Below, in pieces: positions 36,144 to 46,040 of a stretch of DNA of 64,000 nt (positions within the stretch are counted from its first letter, which is position 1; every line of letters starts with the position of its first letter). A program made the position numbers and the translations under genes. The notes beneath the pieces were generated by a model. It made no database searches and had not been told where the DNA came from. It saw only the letters and a program-made list of their open reading frames with translations. Source of the stretch: CAVOXO01 sp963700425 (GTDB lineage: Bacteria > Actinomycetota > Acidimicrobiia > Acidimicrobiales > Microtrichaceae); the NCBI GenBank assembly GCA_963700425.1, contig CAVOXO010000003.1, positions 310,001-374,000 on the forward strand. The letters run 5' to 3'.

Positions 36144-36542
36144 GGACGCGTCCCTGTCGAGGCGCAGCGAGGCCGAGTTCATGCAGTAGCGCATTCCGTC
36201 CGGTCCGGGACCGTCGGGAAACACGTGACCCAGGTGTGCGTTGCACGTCGCACAGGTCACCTCGTCGCGCACCATCCCGTGACTCGCATCGGTGGACGTC
36301 GCGGTGGCGCTGCGCTCGACCGGAGCGGAGAAGCTGGGCCAGCCCGTGCCGCTCTCGAACTTGTCGTCGGAGCGGAAGAGCGGCGCGTCGCAGACGACAC
36401 AGCGGTACATGCCGTCGTCGTGGCAGTTCCAGTATTCGCCGGTGAAGGCCGCCTCGGTGCCGGCCTCCTGGGTGACGTGGAACTGCTCCGCGGTGAGGCG
36501 TCGGCGAAGGTCCTCGGAAGCAGAGCGTTGTTCGTCGGTCAT
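36132..36542 (-). CDS. msrB: peptide-methionine (R)-S-oxide reductase
   Basis: A 136-residue MsrB that reduces methionine-R-sulfoxide in proteins. Zinc ligands are CVVC (48, 51) and CATC (97, 100); SGTGWPSFSAPV and HLGHVFPDGP are conserved blocks, and RYCMNSASL holds the catalytic Cys120. The recycling Cys at the usual N-terminal site is replaced by the region GTGWPSF without Cys. ATG 36542 follows AAAGGAGATCTC, a strong ribosome site, and overlaps the PIG-L stop (ATGA). It is the last gene of a TerC-UspA-PIG-L-MsrB operon, which suggests a general stress role. Confidence 0.95.
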   Translation of the reverse strand: MTDEQRSASEDLRRRLTAEQFHVTQEAGTEAAFTGEYWNCHDDGMYRCVVCDAPLFRSDDKFESGTGWPSFSAPVERSATATSTDASHGMVRDEVTCATCNAHLGHVFPDGPGPDGMRYCMNSASLRLDRDASSAG

Positions 36543-37284
36543 GAGATCTCCTTTGAAGCGGTCATGGCAGGGGGCGTGTCCGGAAGCCACTCGGCACCCG
36601 GTCCCGCCCACAGGCGCTCGATGCGTTCCGCCCCCTCGTCCGCCGCGATGGCGTCGAGGAAGTAGGCGTCGAACTGCGAGGGATAGAACAGCCGCCGGTG
36701 CTTCTCTGTTCCCACCGGTCCGCTGACGGGCCGCGGAGCGAGGCGGGGGTCCAGGAGGGACATGTGGGCCGCGATGTCGTCGTCGGTCATCGCAGCGGCG
36801 TAGGGGCGATCCTCGTAGAAGGCGACGCGGTGTCCGTCCCGTGCCAATCGCACTCCCGCGGCCGCACAGAGCGTGTGGTCGATGTGATGGCCGGCACCGG
36901 AGGGGACGACCAGCGCGTCATAGCGGGCCGACCATCGCCGGATCGTGGCGGTGACGGCGTCGAGCTCGGGATCGTCGACGGCACGGAAGTCGGTATCGAG
37001 GAAGTCCCCGGCCCGGGTCGTGCCGAGCCGGAGAACGGCCTCGCGGTGCGCGAGACTCGCACCCGATAACCGAACCGAACCGCGGCGTGCGCCTCCTCGG
37101 TCAGCCGGATCCCGGTCGCCAGTGCCGTTCTCCGCGGCGTGGGATGGAACCACACGGTCCAGTTGCTCGCTCCGAAGACGATGCCGACCGTGACCTCGTG
37201 GTGGGACAGCCAGCCGTTGCGCATCGACTGCCCCAGACTCAACGGTGCGTCGTCGTAGTGGGGCGAGACGACGAGTACCTTCAC
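36539..37284 (-). CDS. PIG-L/LmbE-family deacetylase (one frame change)
   Basis: About 248 residues of a zinc-dependent N-acetylglucosaminyl deacetylase-like protein. GTG 37284 starts VKVLVVSPHYDDAPLSLG, where the HxxDD motif is the metal site; the middle (VTVGIVFGASNWTVWFHPTP) reads well. Near 37060 the frame changes and it continues with ASLAHREAVLRLG, ALVVPSGAGHHIDHTLCAAA (the second metal His) and RRLFYPSQFDAYFLDAIAAD. The family includes MshB and Mca of mycothiol metabolism, but also glycan deacetylases, and I cannot choose. GTGA overlaps with uspA upstream and ATGA with msrB downstream show translational coupling. Confidence 0.8.
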
Positions 37285-37721
37285 CGCCCGGTGCCCTCGT
37301 CGGGCCTGATGATGGTGACCGGCACCGTCGTCGCGTCGGACATGGCCATGGCGGTGGAGCCGAAGTGGCGGCGCCGGGGATGGCGTCCGACCGCTCCCAG
37401 GACGATGAGGTCGGCACCCGCCCGCCGGGCCGCGTCGGCGATCGCCGCGGTCGGTGAGCCTTCGATGACCTCCGGGCTCACGGTGACCCCGGCTTCCCGG
37501 AACGCCCGGGTCCACGGACCGGCGAGTCTCTCGCGCAGCATCTCGGCGATGTCGGCGAAGTCGGTCCCCGGGTGGATCTCGTCGAGATGATCGAGGGGCT
37601 CGTAGACGTGGCACGCGATCACCCTCGCCCCCAGATCGGCGGCCAGCGATGCGGTCCAACCGGCGGCGTGGCTGGATCCTTCCGATCCGTCGAGTCCGAC
37701 GAGGATGGTGGACACGCTCAC
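37281..37721 (-). CDS. universal stress protein (UspA domain)
   Basis: A 146-residue single-domain universal stress protein. STILVGLDGSEGSSHAAGWT is the typical first strand and helix; ADLIVLGAVGRHPRRRHFGS carries the ATP-binding G-2x-G-9x-G pattern, ending in TAMAMSDATTVPVTIIRPD. An ATP-binding Usp that helps under starvation or redox stress is likely. GTG 37721 overlaps the terC stop and its own stop overlaps the PIG-L start, both by 4 nt. Confidence 0.9.
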   Translation of the reverse strand: MSVSTILVGLDGSEGSSHAAGWTASLAADLGARVIACHVYEPLDHLDEIHPGTDFADIAEMLRERLAGPWTRAFREAGVTVSPEVIEGSPTAAIADAARRAGADLIVLGAVGRHPRRRHFGSTAMAMSDATTVPVTIIRPDEGTGR

Positions 37722-38713
37722 GGGGAGACCTCCTCAGGTTCGGCCGGCCGATCGCCGGCGGTCGACCGCAGCGACACGAGCACCGTGACCGCCAACACGA
37801 TGGCGATGAAGCCCAGCGAATACTGCGTCGGGATGTGGTACCAGTGCGACACGATCATCTTCACCCCGACATAGAACAGGATGATGCCCAAGCCCACGTC
37901 GAGGTAGACCAGCCGGTCCTTGGCCCCGGCCAACAGGAAGTAGAGGGCGCGCAATCCGAGGATGGCGAGCGCGTTCGAGCTGAACACGATGAACGTGTCA
38001 CGTGAGATGGCCAGGATCGCCGGCACGGAGTCGACGGCGAAGACGACGTCGGTCGCCTCGATCATGATCAGGACCACGAAGAGGGGGGTGGCGATCCGGC
38101 GGCCGTTGGCCACGGTGAAGAGCTTCTGGCCGTCGTAACTCGATGACACCGGGATGAAACGGCGCACCAGCTTGAGGACCGGATTGTTCTCGGGATGGAC
38201 CTCGGCGCTGTGGGTCGCGACCCGCCACGCCGTGAAGATCAGGAATCCCCCGAAGACGAACAACAGCCATTCGAGGCGGGCCAGCAGAGCGACACCCGCG
38301 AAGATGAAGATGGCCCGCAACACCAGTGCGCCGAAGATCCCCCAGAAGAGGACCCGGTGCTGGTAGCGGTTCGGTACCGAGAAGTAGCTGAAGATGATGG
38401 CCCAGACGAAGACGTTGTCCACCGACAGGGACTTCTCGATCACGTAGCCGGTGATGTACTGGGTGGCTGCATCGCTGCCCAACCATCCCCAGACCACGAA
38501 GGTGAAACTCACACCGACCGCGATCCATCCCGCGGAGGTGATCGCCGCCTCCTTCATCGAGATGTCGTGAGCATCGCGGTGCAGGACCAGCAGATCGATC
38601 AGCAGCAGGACGGCGATGGCCGCCAGGAACGCGGCCCACGCCCACATCGGGACGTCGAAGGTGGGGAGGTCGTCGGCCGAGGAGCCACCCGCCGCAGCGA
38701 CCGCACCGATCAT
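37718..38713 (-). CDS. TerC-family integral membrane protein
   Basis: A 331-residue TerC-family protein with about nine membrane helices. SLSVDNVFVWAIIFSYFSVP and EATDVVFAVDSVPAILAI hold the two conserved Asp-rich helices of the family, related to tellurite resistance and to metal (Mn2+) efflux during protein secretion. ATG 38713 (MIGAVAAAGGSSADDLPTF) is used; an upstream in-frame start at 38791 would add a polar 26-residue stretch that is atypical. A TAGACT hexamer on the minus strand (38757-38762) may be the -10 of the four-gene operon. Confidence 0.9.
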   Translation of the reverse strand: MIGAVAAAGGSSADDLPTFDVPMWAWAAFLAAIAVLLLIDLLVLHRDAHDISMKEAAITSAGWIAVGVSFTFVVWGWLGSDAATQYITGYVIEKSLSVDNVFVWAIIFSYFSVPNRYQHRVLFWGIFGALVLRAIFIFAGVALLARLEWLLFVFGGFLIFTAWRVATHSAEVHPENNPVLKLVRRFIPVSSSYDGQKLFTVANGRRIATPLFVVLIMIEATDVVFAVDSVPAILAISRDTFIVFSSNALAILGLRALYFLLAGAKDRLVYLDVGLGIILFYVGVKMIVSHWYHIPTQYSLGFIAIVLAVTVLVSLRSTAGDRPAEPEEVSP

Positions 38714-38803
38714 CGGTACGTCTCGGCGGACGTCGGAGCGGGCGAATGCACCGGGAGAGTCTAGGGCCGGTCGTGTCGATCCGGCGGGCACCGCCGGCTG
38801 CGG

Positions 38804-40006
38804 TCAGGCGGTCGTGCGGAACGGACCCGAGACTTCGAAGGTGGTGCCCGGGTTGCGTTGGGACGAGAAGTAGAGGCGGTCACCCGACGGACCGAACGAC
38901 ACGCCCGTGATCTCGGAGCCGTCGACCCCGGTGACCCGGACGACGGGTTCCACCAGGGAACCGGAGACGACCACCACCTCCATGTCGCCGCCATCCTCGG
39001 CCACGTAGAGATCACCGGTCGACGACGAGGTGATGTTGTCGACGCCGCTCAGAACGGGGTTCGCCGAGGTCGCGGCGTCGTACACGGTGTCGAGTGAGGT
39101 GGTGGCGGGGTCGAAACGCCAGACGCGGTCGTCACCCTTGGTGGTGAAGTACAGCAGTCCGTCGACGTGACAGATGCCCTCGCCGCCGTTGAACCGGTGG
39201 GTGTCGGCCACCTGTTGGCGAGTAGGGGTGGATGCGGCGGACGGATCGGGAACCGGCGCCCAGGCGAGCGCCCCTCCGGCGTCGATGAGGATCTCGAGTG
39301 CTCCGCTCGAGAGATCGGGATAGGCGTCGGGAATGAACCGGTACAGGCCCGATTCGGGGTGGTCCTCGGTGAGGTACACCATTCGGTCGGCCGGGTGGAC
39401 GGCCGCGGCCTCGTGGTTGAAGACGCCCATCGCGGCCCGGGCCACACCCGGTTCGGTCCCGGTGGGGTCGCACTCCCAGATCCGACCACCGTCGAATTCC
39501 TCGCCGGACAGCCAGGTGCCCCACGGGGTGGCACCGCCGGCACAGTTGCGCGTCGTGCCCGACAGGATTCGGCGGGCTCCGACGATCTCACCGTCCGCCC
39601 CGAATCGGAGAGCCGACACGCCGCCGCCCCCCTCCGCGGTCTCGTGGTTGACGGCGTAGATCCATCCCCCGTCGTCGGTGACGAACGTGGCTCCGCCGTC
39701 GGGATCGGCCGGCCAGATGTAGCCCGTCGTGCCCACCTCGGTCCCCGTCGTCGCAACGACCCTCGACACGAACCCCGCCGGCATCATGAGTCCGTTGGCA
39801 TCGGCTGGTTCGAGTTCGCCGTACCCCTTCCACCTCTCGGGGACAGTCGTCGGGCTCGTCGACGGGGCGCCGCCGCCGACGGTGTCGGAGCCGCCGCTCT
39901 CAGCGTCCGAGGAGCAGGACGCCAGCCATGAGGCGCCGGCGACGGTGGCGCCGGCAGCCCCACCGAGGCGGAGTAGATCCCGCCGGTTGATCGATCGCGT
40001 CGGCAC
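38804..40006 (-). CDS. Tat-exported PhoX/DUF839-family protein
   Basis: A 400-residue protein with a twin-arginine signal, INRRDLLRLGGAAGATVAG, ending in a lipobox-like WLASCSSD. The mature part is of the DUF839 family that includes PhoX alkaline phosphatase: GGATPWGTWLSGEEFD, MVYLTEDHPESGLYRFIPDA and GEGICHVDGLLYFTTKGDDR are typical blocks of its beta-propeller, with acidic residues that bind Ca2+ and Fe in PhoX. A phosphatase role is inferred from the family; many actinobacterial members are uncharacterised. It is divergent from the small gene at 40223, with 216 nt between them. Confidence 0.85.
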   Translation of the reverse strand: MPTRSINRRDLLRLGGAAGATVAGASWLASCSSDAESGGSDTVGGGAPSTSPTTVPERWKGYGELEPADANGLMMPAGFVSRVVATTGTEVGTTGYIWPADPDGGATFVTDDGGWIYAVNHETAEGGGGVSALRFGADGEIVGARRILSGTTRNCAGGATPWGTWLSGEEFDGGRIWECDPTGTEPGVARAAMGVFNHEAAAVHPADRMVYLTEDHPESGLYRFIPDAYPDLSSGALEILIDAGGALAWAPVPDPSAASTPTRQQVADTHRFNGGEGICHVDGLLYFTTKGDDRVWRFDPATTSLDTVYDAATSANPVLSGVDNITSSSTGDLYVAEDGGDMEVVVVSGSLVEPVVRVTGVDGSEITGVSFGPSGDRLYFSSQRNPGTTFEVSGPFRTTA

Positions 40007-40222
40007 TGTCGGACTCCCGGTTCGAGATCCCGCTCACCGTACCGTCCCGTTGGCCGATACCGTCGCGCGGTGCCCTGTGACCTAAACTCTGTCCTTCTGG
40101 CCCGGTGACGCATCGGGTGCAACCGGTCGGTTTCGGTCCCGACAGGGCAGGGACGCTCGACAGCATCCGGCCGCGGTTGCCCCTCAACACCGGTGCACAC
40201 GAGCGATCACGGAGAGACGATC
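40007..40222. other. divergent intergenic region (216 nt)
   Basis: It lies between the PhoX-like gene (minus) and the small SHOCT-like gene (plus) and must hold promoters for both. I see no small gene, no strong palindrome and no clear -35/-10 pair; CCTAAACTCTG near 40080-40092 contains a TAAACT hexamer that may be a -10. Confidence 0.4.
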
Positions 40223-40510
40223 ATGGGTGTACAACGTACGAGTTTCGGAAAGCTGCAGAGAGATCGCGCGAAGAAGGCGAAGCAGGCCGCCAAGCGGGAG
40301 CGGCGGGCGGAGCGCTCGAGGGGTGAGGGCCCCGAAGAGGAGATCGAGGAGCTGCCGCCGCTCGAGGGCGAGGACGGAACTCCGCTCTCCGCAGCAGAGC
40401 TGTTGAGCCGGATCGAGTTGATCCATCAGCAGTATGACAACGGTGATCTCGACCTCGACGAGTTCGAGGAACAGAAGACCGAGCTTCTGGCGCGACTGCC
40501 GATCGACTGA
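40223..40510 (+). CDS. small SHOCT-like protein with basic N-terminus
   Basis: A 95-residue protein. FGKLQRDRAKKAKQAAKRER is strongly basic, an acidic centre follows (EEEIEELPPLEGEDG), and the end AAELLSRIELIHQQYDNGDL then DLDEFEEQKTELLARLPID resembles the SHOCT short C-terminal domain (G-x-I-(T/D)-x-E-E-F-x-x-x-K-x-x-L-L). A GGAGAGA site precedes ATG 40223. It stands 7 nt before the ceramidase-like gene. A nucleic-acid-binding or regulatory role is possible but unproven. Confidence 0.65.
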   Translation: MGVQRTSFGKLQRDRAKKAKQAAKRERRAERSRGEGPEEEIEELPPLEGEDGTPLSAAELLSRIELIHQQYDNGDLDLDEFEEQKTELLARLPID

Positions 40511-40517
40511 GAGCGAC

Positions 40518-42512
40518 ATGGCACAGCCGGGTGGTGCAGCCCCCGACCCGGTGAACCCGCTCGCGCCCTACCTGGAGATGGAGCGAGGCCGCGCCCGCTT
40601 CGCGGTGGACGTACCACCTCTGACCCGGCTCGACCCCGTCCCCGATCTCCTGGTGGGGGTGTCAGCGGTCGACATCACTCCACCGCCCGGAATGCCCAAG
40701 GCCGGATACTCCTCCAACGCGTTCGACGGCGCGGGGTTCCGTACCCGGCTCTCCGCCCGGGTGTTCCACATCCGGGCCGCCACGACGTCGATCGCGGTCG
40801 TGGCGTGCGACCTGCTCGGGGGATCATCGGTCGTCCAGCACCTCGTGGCCGAACGGATCCGCGACCTGACCGACGTGCCGCTGGCCGGGCTCTTCATCGG
40901 GGCGACCCACACCCATGCCGGCCCCGGTCAGTTCCTCGGGACCGACTTCTACAACCGATTCGCGTCGAATCGCGGTGGTTTCGATCCCGCCTTCACGGAC
41001 TGGCTGGTGAATCGGATCGCCGGTGCGGTGATCGGCGCCGTCGAGGGCAGGCAACCGGGGCGGGTGGCGGTGGGCTCGACCGATGTGTTCGGACTGACCC
41101 GCAACCGGAGCCACGGGCCGCATGTCAACAACGCCACCGTCATGGACAAGCGGACCGAGCCGCAACGGAAGTACGTCGACGTCAACCCACGGCTCGACAT
41201 GGTGCGTCTCGATGACTCCACCGGCACGCCCCTGGGGGCGCTCAGCGTCTTCAGCGTCCACGGAACCGGGATCTCGGTCCGATCACGCACGTACAACGCG
41301 GATGTCTGGGCGTACCTGTGTTCCGAGCTGGATCACCGCATCGAGGAGTCCTACGGCGTCCGCGCCGTGGTCGGTGCCATCGAGGGGACCCACGCCGACG
41401 TCGCCCCGGCGATCCGGCCGACGCGGGCCGGACACGTCGAGGCCGAGCGTGTCGGGCGCGGGATCGGTGCCGCCGCGGCCGAGCTGTTCGGTTCGCTGGA
41501 GAACGTCACCACGAACGACGTCGACCTGGGATGCGGGTTGTCCGAGGTGGACCTCGACCAGTCCCGGGAGATCGACGGAGTGTCGCTGCCGTCGATGCCG
41601 GCGGTCGGAGCCGCGCTCGTCGCCGGAGCGCACGAGAACACCACGCCGGTCATCGCGCGGATCCCTCCATTCCGGCCCGGCATGCCCAAGCCGTGGTCCC
41701 GACACAATCCCCAGGGTTCGAAGTGGGTGCTCGGAAGCCGTTGGTTGCAGCCGCTGATCCTCCCCGAGCGGAGCTTCCCGCGCGTCATTCCGGTCCATGC
41801 GCTGCGAATCGCGGAATCGATGCTGGTCGGGTTGCCCTTCGAGGTCACCGTCGAGAGCGGGCGGCGTATCGCCGCCGCCGTGGCCGGCGTCGCGTCCGAT
41901 CACGGGATCGTCCGGGTCATCGTGAGCTCGGTGGCCAACGAATACTGCGGGTACGCCGCCACGCCCGAGGAGTACGCCCGCCAGCACTACGAGGGTGGTC
42001 ACACGCTCTACGGCCCCGACACGGTGGCCTTCCTCGCCGGCCACGCCCGACGACTGGCATCGCGGACACTGGCTGAGGGCGGCGTGTCGGACGTGGCTCC
42101 CGCCCGGTCGTGGGACCTCCGCGTCCATAGGTACCTGCCGCGGTCAACCGGACGTCGGGTACGGCCCGTGGCCCGTTCGTCGCCGCGGTTCGTGGACGCC
42201 ACCCCGACCGAGGACCCCTACTGGGAGTTCGGCTTCAGGGCCGCGCCCCCGGGGGACCTGGACTGGGGTGCCCTGTCGGTGTCGATCGAGCGGAGTGGTC
42301 CCGACGGCGGGTGGACACCACAGATGGATCGCGGCCGACAGATCGACGACCGGGGGACACACGTCGAGGTGGTCCGGACCGGTGCCGACGACGTCGGCCA
42401 CCTCTACACGGCGCGTTGGCACGCACCCCGCCTCGACGCGACGCTGCGTCACCGGTTCGTGGTGCGGATCGACCGAACGGCGGCCCCGCTGTATTCGCCG
42501 GCCTTCGACTGA
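40518..42512 (+). CDS. neutral/alkaline ceramidase-like hydrolase
   Basis: A 664-residue protein of the neutral/alkaline non-lysosomal ceramidase family, which cleaves N-acyl bonds of sphingolipids. LLVGVSAVDITPPPGMPKAG is the family N-terminus, LAGLFIGATHTHAGPGQFLG carries the zinc-binding His pair, VGAIEGTHADVAPAIRPTRA and FEVTVESGRRIAAAVAGVAS follow, and NEYCGYAATPEEYARQHYEG is the conserved late block. A C-terminal beta-rich domain of about 130 residues ends the chain. No signal peptide is visible at ATG 40518, unusual for the family, whose characterised members are mostly secreted. Natural substrate unknown. Confidence 0.85.
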   Translation: MAQPGGAAPDPVNPLAPYLEMERGRARFAVDVPPLTRLDPVPDLLVGVSAVDITPPPGMPKAGYSSNAFDGAGFRTRLSARVFHIRAATTSIAVVACDLLGGSSVVQHLVAERIRDLTDVPLAGLFIGATHTHAGPGQFLGTDFYNRFASNRGGFDPAFTDWLVNRIAGAVIGAVEGRQPGRVAVGSTDVFGLTRNRSHGPHVNNATVMDKRTEPQRKYVDVNPRLDMVRLDDSTGTPLGALSVFSVHGTGISVRSRTYNADVWAYLCSELDHRIEESYGVRAVVGAIEGTHADVAPAIRPTRAGHVEAERVGRGIGAAAAELFGSLENVTTNDVDLGCGLSEVDLDQSREIDGVSLPSMPAVGAALVAGAHENTTPVIARIPPFRPGMPKPWSRHNPQGSKWVLGSRWLQPLILPERSFPRVIPVHALRIAESMLVGLPFEVTVESGRRIAAAVAGVASDHGIVRVIVSSVANEYCGYAATPEEYARQHYEGGHTLYGPDTVAFLAGHARRLASRTLAEGGVSDVAPARSWDLRVHRYLPRSTGRRVRPVARSSPRFVDATPTEDPYWEFGFRAAPPGDLDWGALSVSIERSGPDGGWTPQMDRGRQIDDRGTHVEVVRTGADDVGHLYTARWHAPRLDATLRHRFVVRIDRTAAPLYSPAFD

Positions 42513-42615
42513 ACCCGGCGACGCTGCGTCGAGGTCGGCCCGGAACGGGCTGCCCCGGTCCCGGGTCGCTTGGCTGTAGCCTCCGAGATGCCGCAGGACC
42601 ACAGACGGGGGCCAG

Positions 42616-44451
42616 ATGACCACCACACTCGACCGGGTCGTACTGAGATTCGCAGGCGACTCCGGCGACGGAATGCAGCTCGTCGGGGATCGGTTCACCG
42701 AACTGTCGGCCGTGTTCGGCAACGACCTGGCGACCCTCCCGAGCTATCCCGCAGAGATCCGTGCCCCGGCAGGGACGGTCGGAGGCGTGTCGTCGTTCCA
42801 GGTACACATCTCCGATCACGACATCCTGACTCCGGGCGACGGCCCCAACGTTCTCATCGCGATGAATCCCGCGGCCCTCGCGGCGAACCTCGGAGACGTC
42901 GCGCCGGGCTCGACCCTGATCGTCAACGAGGACGCCTTCGACGAGGCCGGCCTGACCAAAGCCGGCTACGACTCCAACCCACTCGACGACGACTCGCTGG
43001 CGCTGTTCACGGTGTATCAGGTCCCGATGACGTCGATCACGGTGGAGGCGACCCGTCCGCTGGGGGTCAAACCCCGTGACGCTCAGCGCTCCAAGAACTT
43101 CTTCGCGCTCGGCCTGGTGTGTTGGATGTACACCCGCCCCGCCGCGCCGGTCATCGACTGGATCGAGAAGCGCTTTTCCGACAAGGCCATGGTCCGCGAC
43201 GCCAATCTCGCCGCCTTCCGCGCCGGACGGAACTTCGGCGAGACCGCCGAGTTGTTCGCCCATCAGGTCGAGGTCGCCCCGGCATCGCTGCCCCCGGGCA
43301 CCTACCGCAACATCGTCGGGCAACACCGCCGTTGCCTACGGCCTGGTTGCCGCCGCCCAGAAGGCCGGGCTGAACATGATCTACGCGAGCTACCCGATCA
43401 CCCCGGCATCGGACATCCTCCACGAGCTGTCGAAGCTGAAGAACTTCGGCGTCACGACGATGCAGGCCGAGGACGAGATCGCCGCCGCCTCCATCGCCAT
43501 CGGGGCGTCCTTCGCCGGCACCCTCGGAGTGACCGGCACGTCGGGCCCGGGTCTCGACCTCAAGGCCGAGGCGATCGGGCTGGCCGTGAGCCTCGAGCTG
43601 CCCATGGTCATCGTCGACGTCCAGCGCGCCGGACCGTCGACCGGCATGCCCACGAAGACCGAACAGACCGATCTGTTCCTCGCCATGTACGGACGACACG
43701 GGGAATCCCCCTTGCCGGTCGTCGCCGCCAAGTCACCCTCGCACTGCTTCGACGCCGCCTACGAGGCGTGCCGGATCGCCATCACGTACCGGACACCGGT
43801 CATCCTCCTCACCGACGGTTACCTGGCCAACGGATCCGAGCCCTGGCTGCTGCCCGACATCGACACCCTGGCGCCGATCGACCCGGACTTCGCGTCCGAG
43901 CCGAATCACGACGGCCAGTTCTGGCCCTATCTTCGCGACCCCGACACTCTCGCCCGTCCCTGGGCGATCCCGGGTACTCCCGGTCTGTCCCATCGGATCG
44001 GTGGCATCGAGAAACACGATGGAACCGGCGACATCAGCTATCAACCCGAGAATCATGAGACGATGGTCCACCTGCGGGCCGCCAAGGTGGCGGGGATCGC
44101 CACCGACATCGAGTCAACCGAGTACGACCCCGACGACGGAGCCTCGCTCCTCGTTCTCGGATGGGGATCGACCTGGGGAGCCATCAGCGCCGGGGTTCGC
44201 CGGGTGAGGGACGCGGGTCACGCGGTCTCGCGAGCGCACATCACCCACGTCAGCCCCTTCCCCGCCGATCTCGGCGAGATCGTCTCCCGGTACGACCGGG
44301 TGCTCGTTCCGGAGTTGAACCTCGGTCAGCTCTCGACGCTGCTCCGGGCCGAATTCCTGTGCCCCACCATCCCCTGGTCCAAGGTCCAGGGGATGCCCGT
44401 TCGCAGTCGGGCGAGATGGAGGCCAAGATCATGGAGGTGCTGGCGACATGA
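42616..44451 (+). CDS. korA: 2-oxoacid:ferredoxin oxidoreductase subunit alpha, gamma-alpha fusion (two frame changes)
   Basis: About 612 residues. The N-terminal gamma-type domain begins VVLRFAGDSGDGMQLVGDRF and includes FFALGLVCWMYTR; after a frame change near 43318 the alpha domain follows with MIYASYPITPASDILHELSK, TTMQAEDEIAAASIAIGASF, VDVQRAGPSTGMPTKTEQTD and TYRTPVILLTDGYLANGSEP. A change near 44405 restores the end EMEAKIMEVLAT. KorA with KorB decarboxylates 2-oxoglutarate to succinyl-CoA and reduces ferredoxin, replacing the classic dehydrogenase in the TCA cycle of many Actinomycetota. ATG 42616 follows a GGGGG site; TAGCCT at 42577-42582 is a likely -10. ATGA overlap with korB. Confidence 0.9.
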
Positions 44452-45498
44452 CGACCACCGAGAGCGGAGCGACCTCACAGAACGGAACCAAGGTCGGGCT
44501 GACCCGCAAGGACTTCTCCACCGATCAGGAGGTCCGTTGGTGCCCGGGTTGCGGCGACTACGGAATCCTGGCCGCCATCCAGTTCCTGCTGCCGGAGCTG
44601 GAGGTCGATCCCGACAAGACGGTGTTCATCTCGGGGATCGGCTGCGCGGCGCGGCTGCCGTATTACATGAACACCTACGGCATCCACTCGATCCACGGCA
44701 GGGCCCCGGCGATCGCCACCGGTGTGGCCATCGCCCGTCCCGACCTCGACGTGTGGGTCATCGGCGGCGACGGCGACATGTTGTCGATCGGCGGGAATCA
44801 CCTCATCCACGCCCTGCGACGGAACGTCAACCTCAAGGTCCTGATGTTCAACAACCAGATCTACGGTCTGACCAAGGGCCAGTACTCGCCGACCTCAGAG
44901 GTGGGCAAGGTGACCAAGTCGACGCCGTTCGGATCGCTCGATCACCCCTTCAATCCGATTTCGGTCGCCATCGGCGCCGAGGCGTCGTTCGTGGCCCGCA
45001 CGCACGACATGGACCGGAAACACATGATGGAGACCCTGCGGCGCGCGCATCAGCACCAGGGTGCCGCTTTCGTCGAGGTGTTCCAGAACTGCAACGTCTT
45101 CAACGACGGCGCGTTCGACGCGATCCTCAAACGTGACAACCGCGAGGACATGTTGATTCCCCTGGTCCACGGCGAACCGATCCGCTTCGGTCATGAGGGG
45201 TCGCAAGGGCGTCCGGGTCAACGAGTTCGGCGAGCCGTCGCTGTGTGACGTGGTCGAGGTCGGTGTCGAGAACCTGCTCGTCCACGACGAGTTCCGCGCC
45301 GATCCGACCCTCGCCTTCGCTCTGTCCCGGCTCTCGAACGCCCCGACCGTTCCGACGCCTGTCGGTGTCTTCCGCGACGTCGAACGCCCGGTCTACGACG
45401 TCGAGGTCCACGCCCAGATCGAGCGCACCCGGTCGGAGCGCGGTCCCGGCGACCTCACCGAGTTGTTGCGGTCGGGAGCCGTGTGGACGGTGGGCTGA
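44448..45498 (+). CDS. korB: 2-oxoacid:ferredoxin oxidoreductase subunit beta (one frame change)
   Basis: About 350 residues, the ThDP-binding subunit. VRWCPGCGDYGILAAIQFLL has the cluster-binding CxxC, ISGIGCAARLPYYMNTYG is diagnostic, and VIGGDGDMLSIGGNHLIHAL then FNNQIYGLTKGQYSPTSEVG are the ThDP-Mg motifs. Near 45205 the frame changes and the C-terminus continues with GVRVNEFGEPSLCDVVEVGV and DVERPVYDVEVHAQIERTR. Its end overlaps the ECF sigma start by 16 nt. Confidence 0.9.
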
Positions 45499-46040
45499 CC
45501 GTCTCGGCGGAACGGTCCGCCGAGCGGTTCACCGCCGAGATCGTTCCCGAGACCGACATGCTCTACCGCGTCGCGCGATCGCTGACGCGGGACCCCGTCG
45601 ACGCCGAGGACCTGGTTCAGGACACGCTGGTGCGGGCATATCGGGGCATCGAACGTTTCGACGGCGCTCACCCCCGGGCGTGGCTCCTGACCATCCTGCG
45701 CAACACCCACATCAACCGGAACCGGCGGCGCCGGCCCTCGCTCCTCGACGACCCCGACAGCGTCGACGACCGTATCGATCTCCGCGGTGATCTGTCCTCC
45801 GACGTCGAAGCGGAGGTCGTCGACGGTCTCGTCGACGAGCGGGTCGTCGCGGCGTTCGAGGCCCTGTCCCCGCCGTTCCGCCGGGTGGTCGAGTTGGTCG
45901 ATCTCGCCGGGGTGTCCTACGCCGAGGCCGCCGACACCCTCGGCGTTCCGACCGGGACCGTCATGAGCCGACTGCACCGGGCGCGCCGTGCGGTCCGGGC
46001 GTCGCTCGACGCGGCCGGGTTCGAATGGAGGGCGTCATGA
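45483..46040 (+). CDS. ECF-type RNA polymerase sigma factor
   Basis: A 185-residue extracytoplasmic-function sigma factor. Region 2 reads MLYRVARSLTRDPVDAEDLV then QDTLVRAYRGIERFDGAHPR and AWLLTILRNTHINRNRRRR; region 4 reads FEALSPPFRRVVELVDLAGV, SYAEAADTLGVPTGTVMSRL and HRARRAVRASL. It resembles the SigR/SigH group, which controls thiol stress with a ZAS anti-sigma. Start GTG 45483 overlaps korB. The following anti-sigma gene overlaps its stop (ATGA), as in many sigma/anti-sigma pairs. Confidence 0.88.
   Translation: MDGGLTVSAERSAERFTAEIVPETDMLYRVARSLTRDPVDAEDLVQDTLVRAYRGIERFDGAHPRAWLLTILRNTHINRNRRRRPSLLDDPDSVDDRIDLRGDLSSDVEAEVVDGLVDERVVAAFEALSPPFRRVVELVDLAGVSYAEAADTLGVPTGTVMSRLHRARRAVRASLDAAGFEWRAS

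Noticed and set aside
34346..36445. A 699-codon plus-strand open frame opposite the FtsX-type permease
   Set aside because: Low-complexity Ala/Thr/Arg translation without motifs; it mirrors the coding strand, as expected in GC-rich DNA.
42588..42615. ATG just after the korA -10 element as a leaderless start
   Set aside because: It is in a different frame from KorA and its translation is Arg-rich without homology; ATG 42616 with GGGGG fits the protein.
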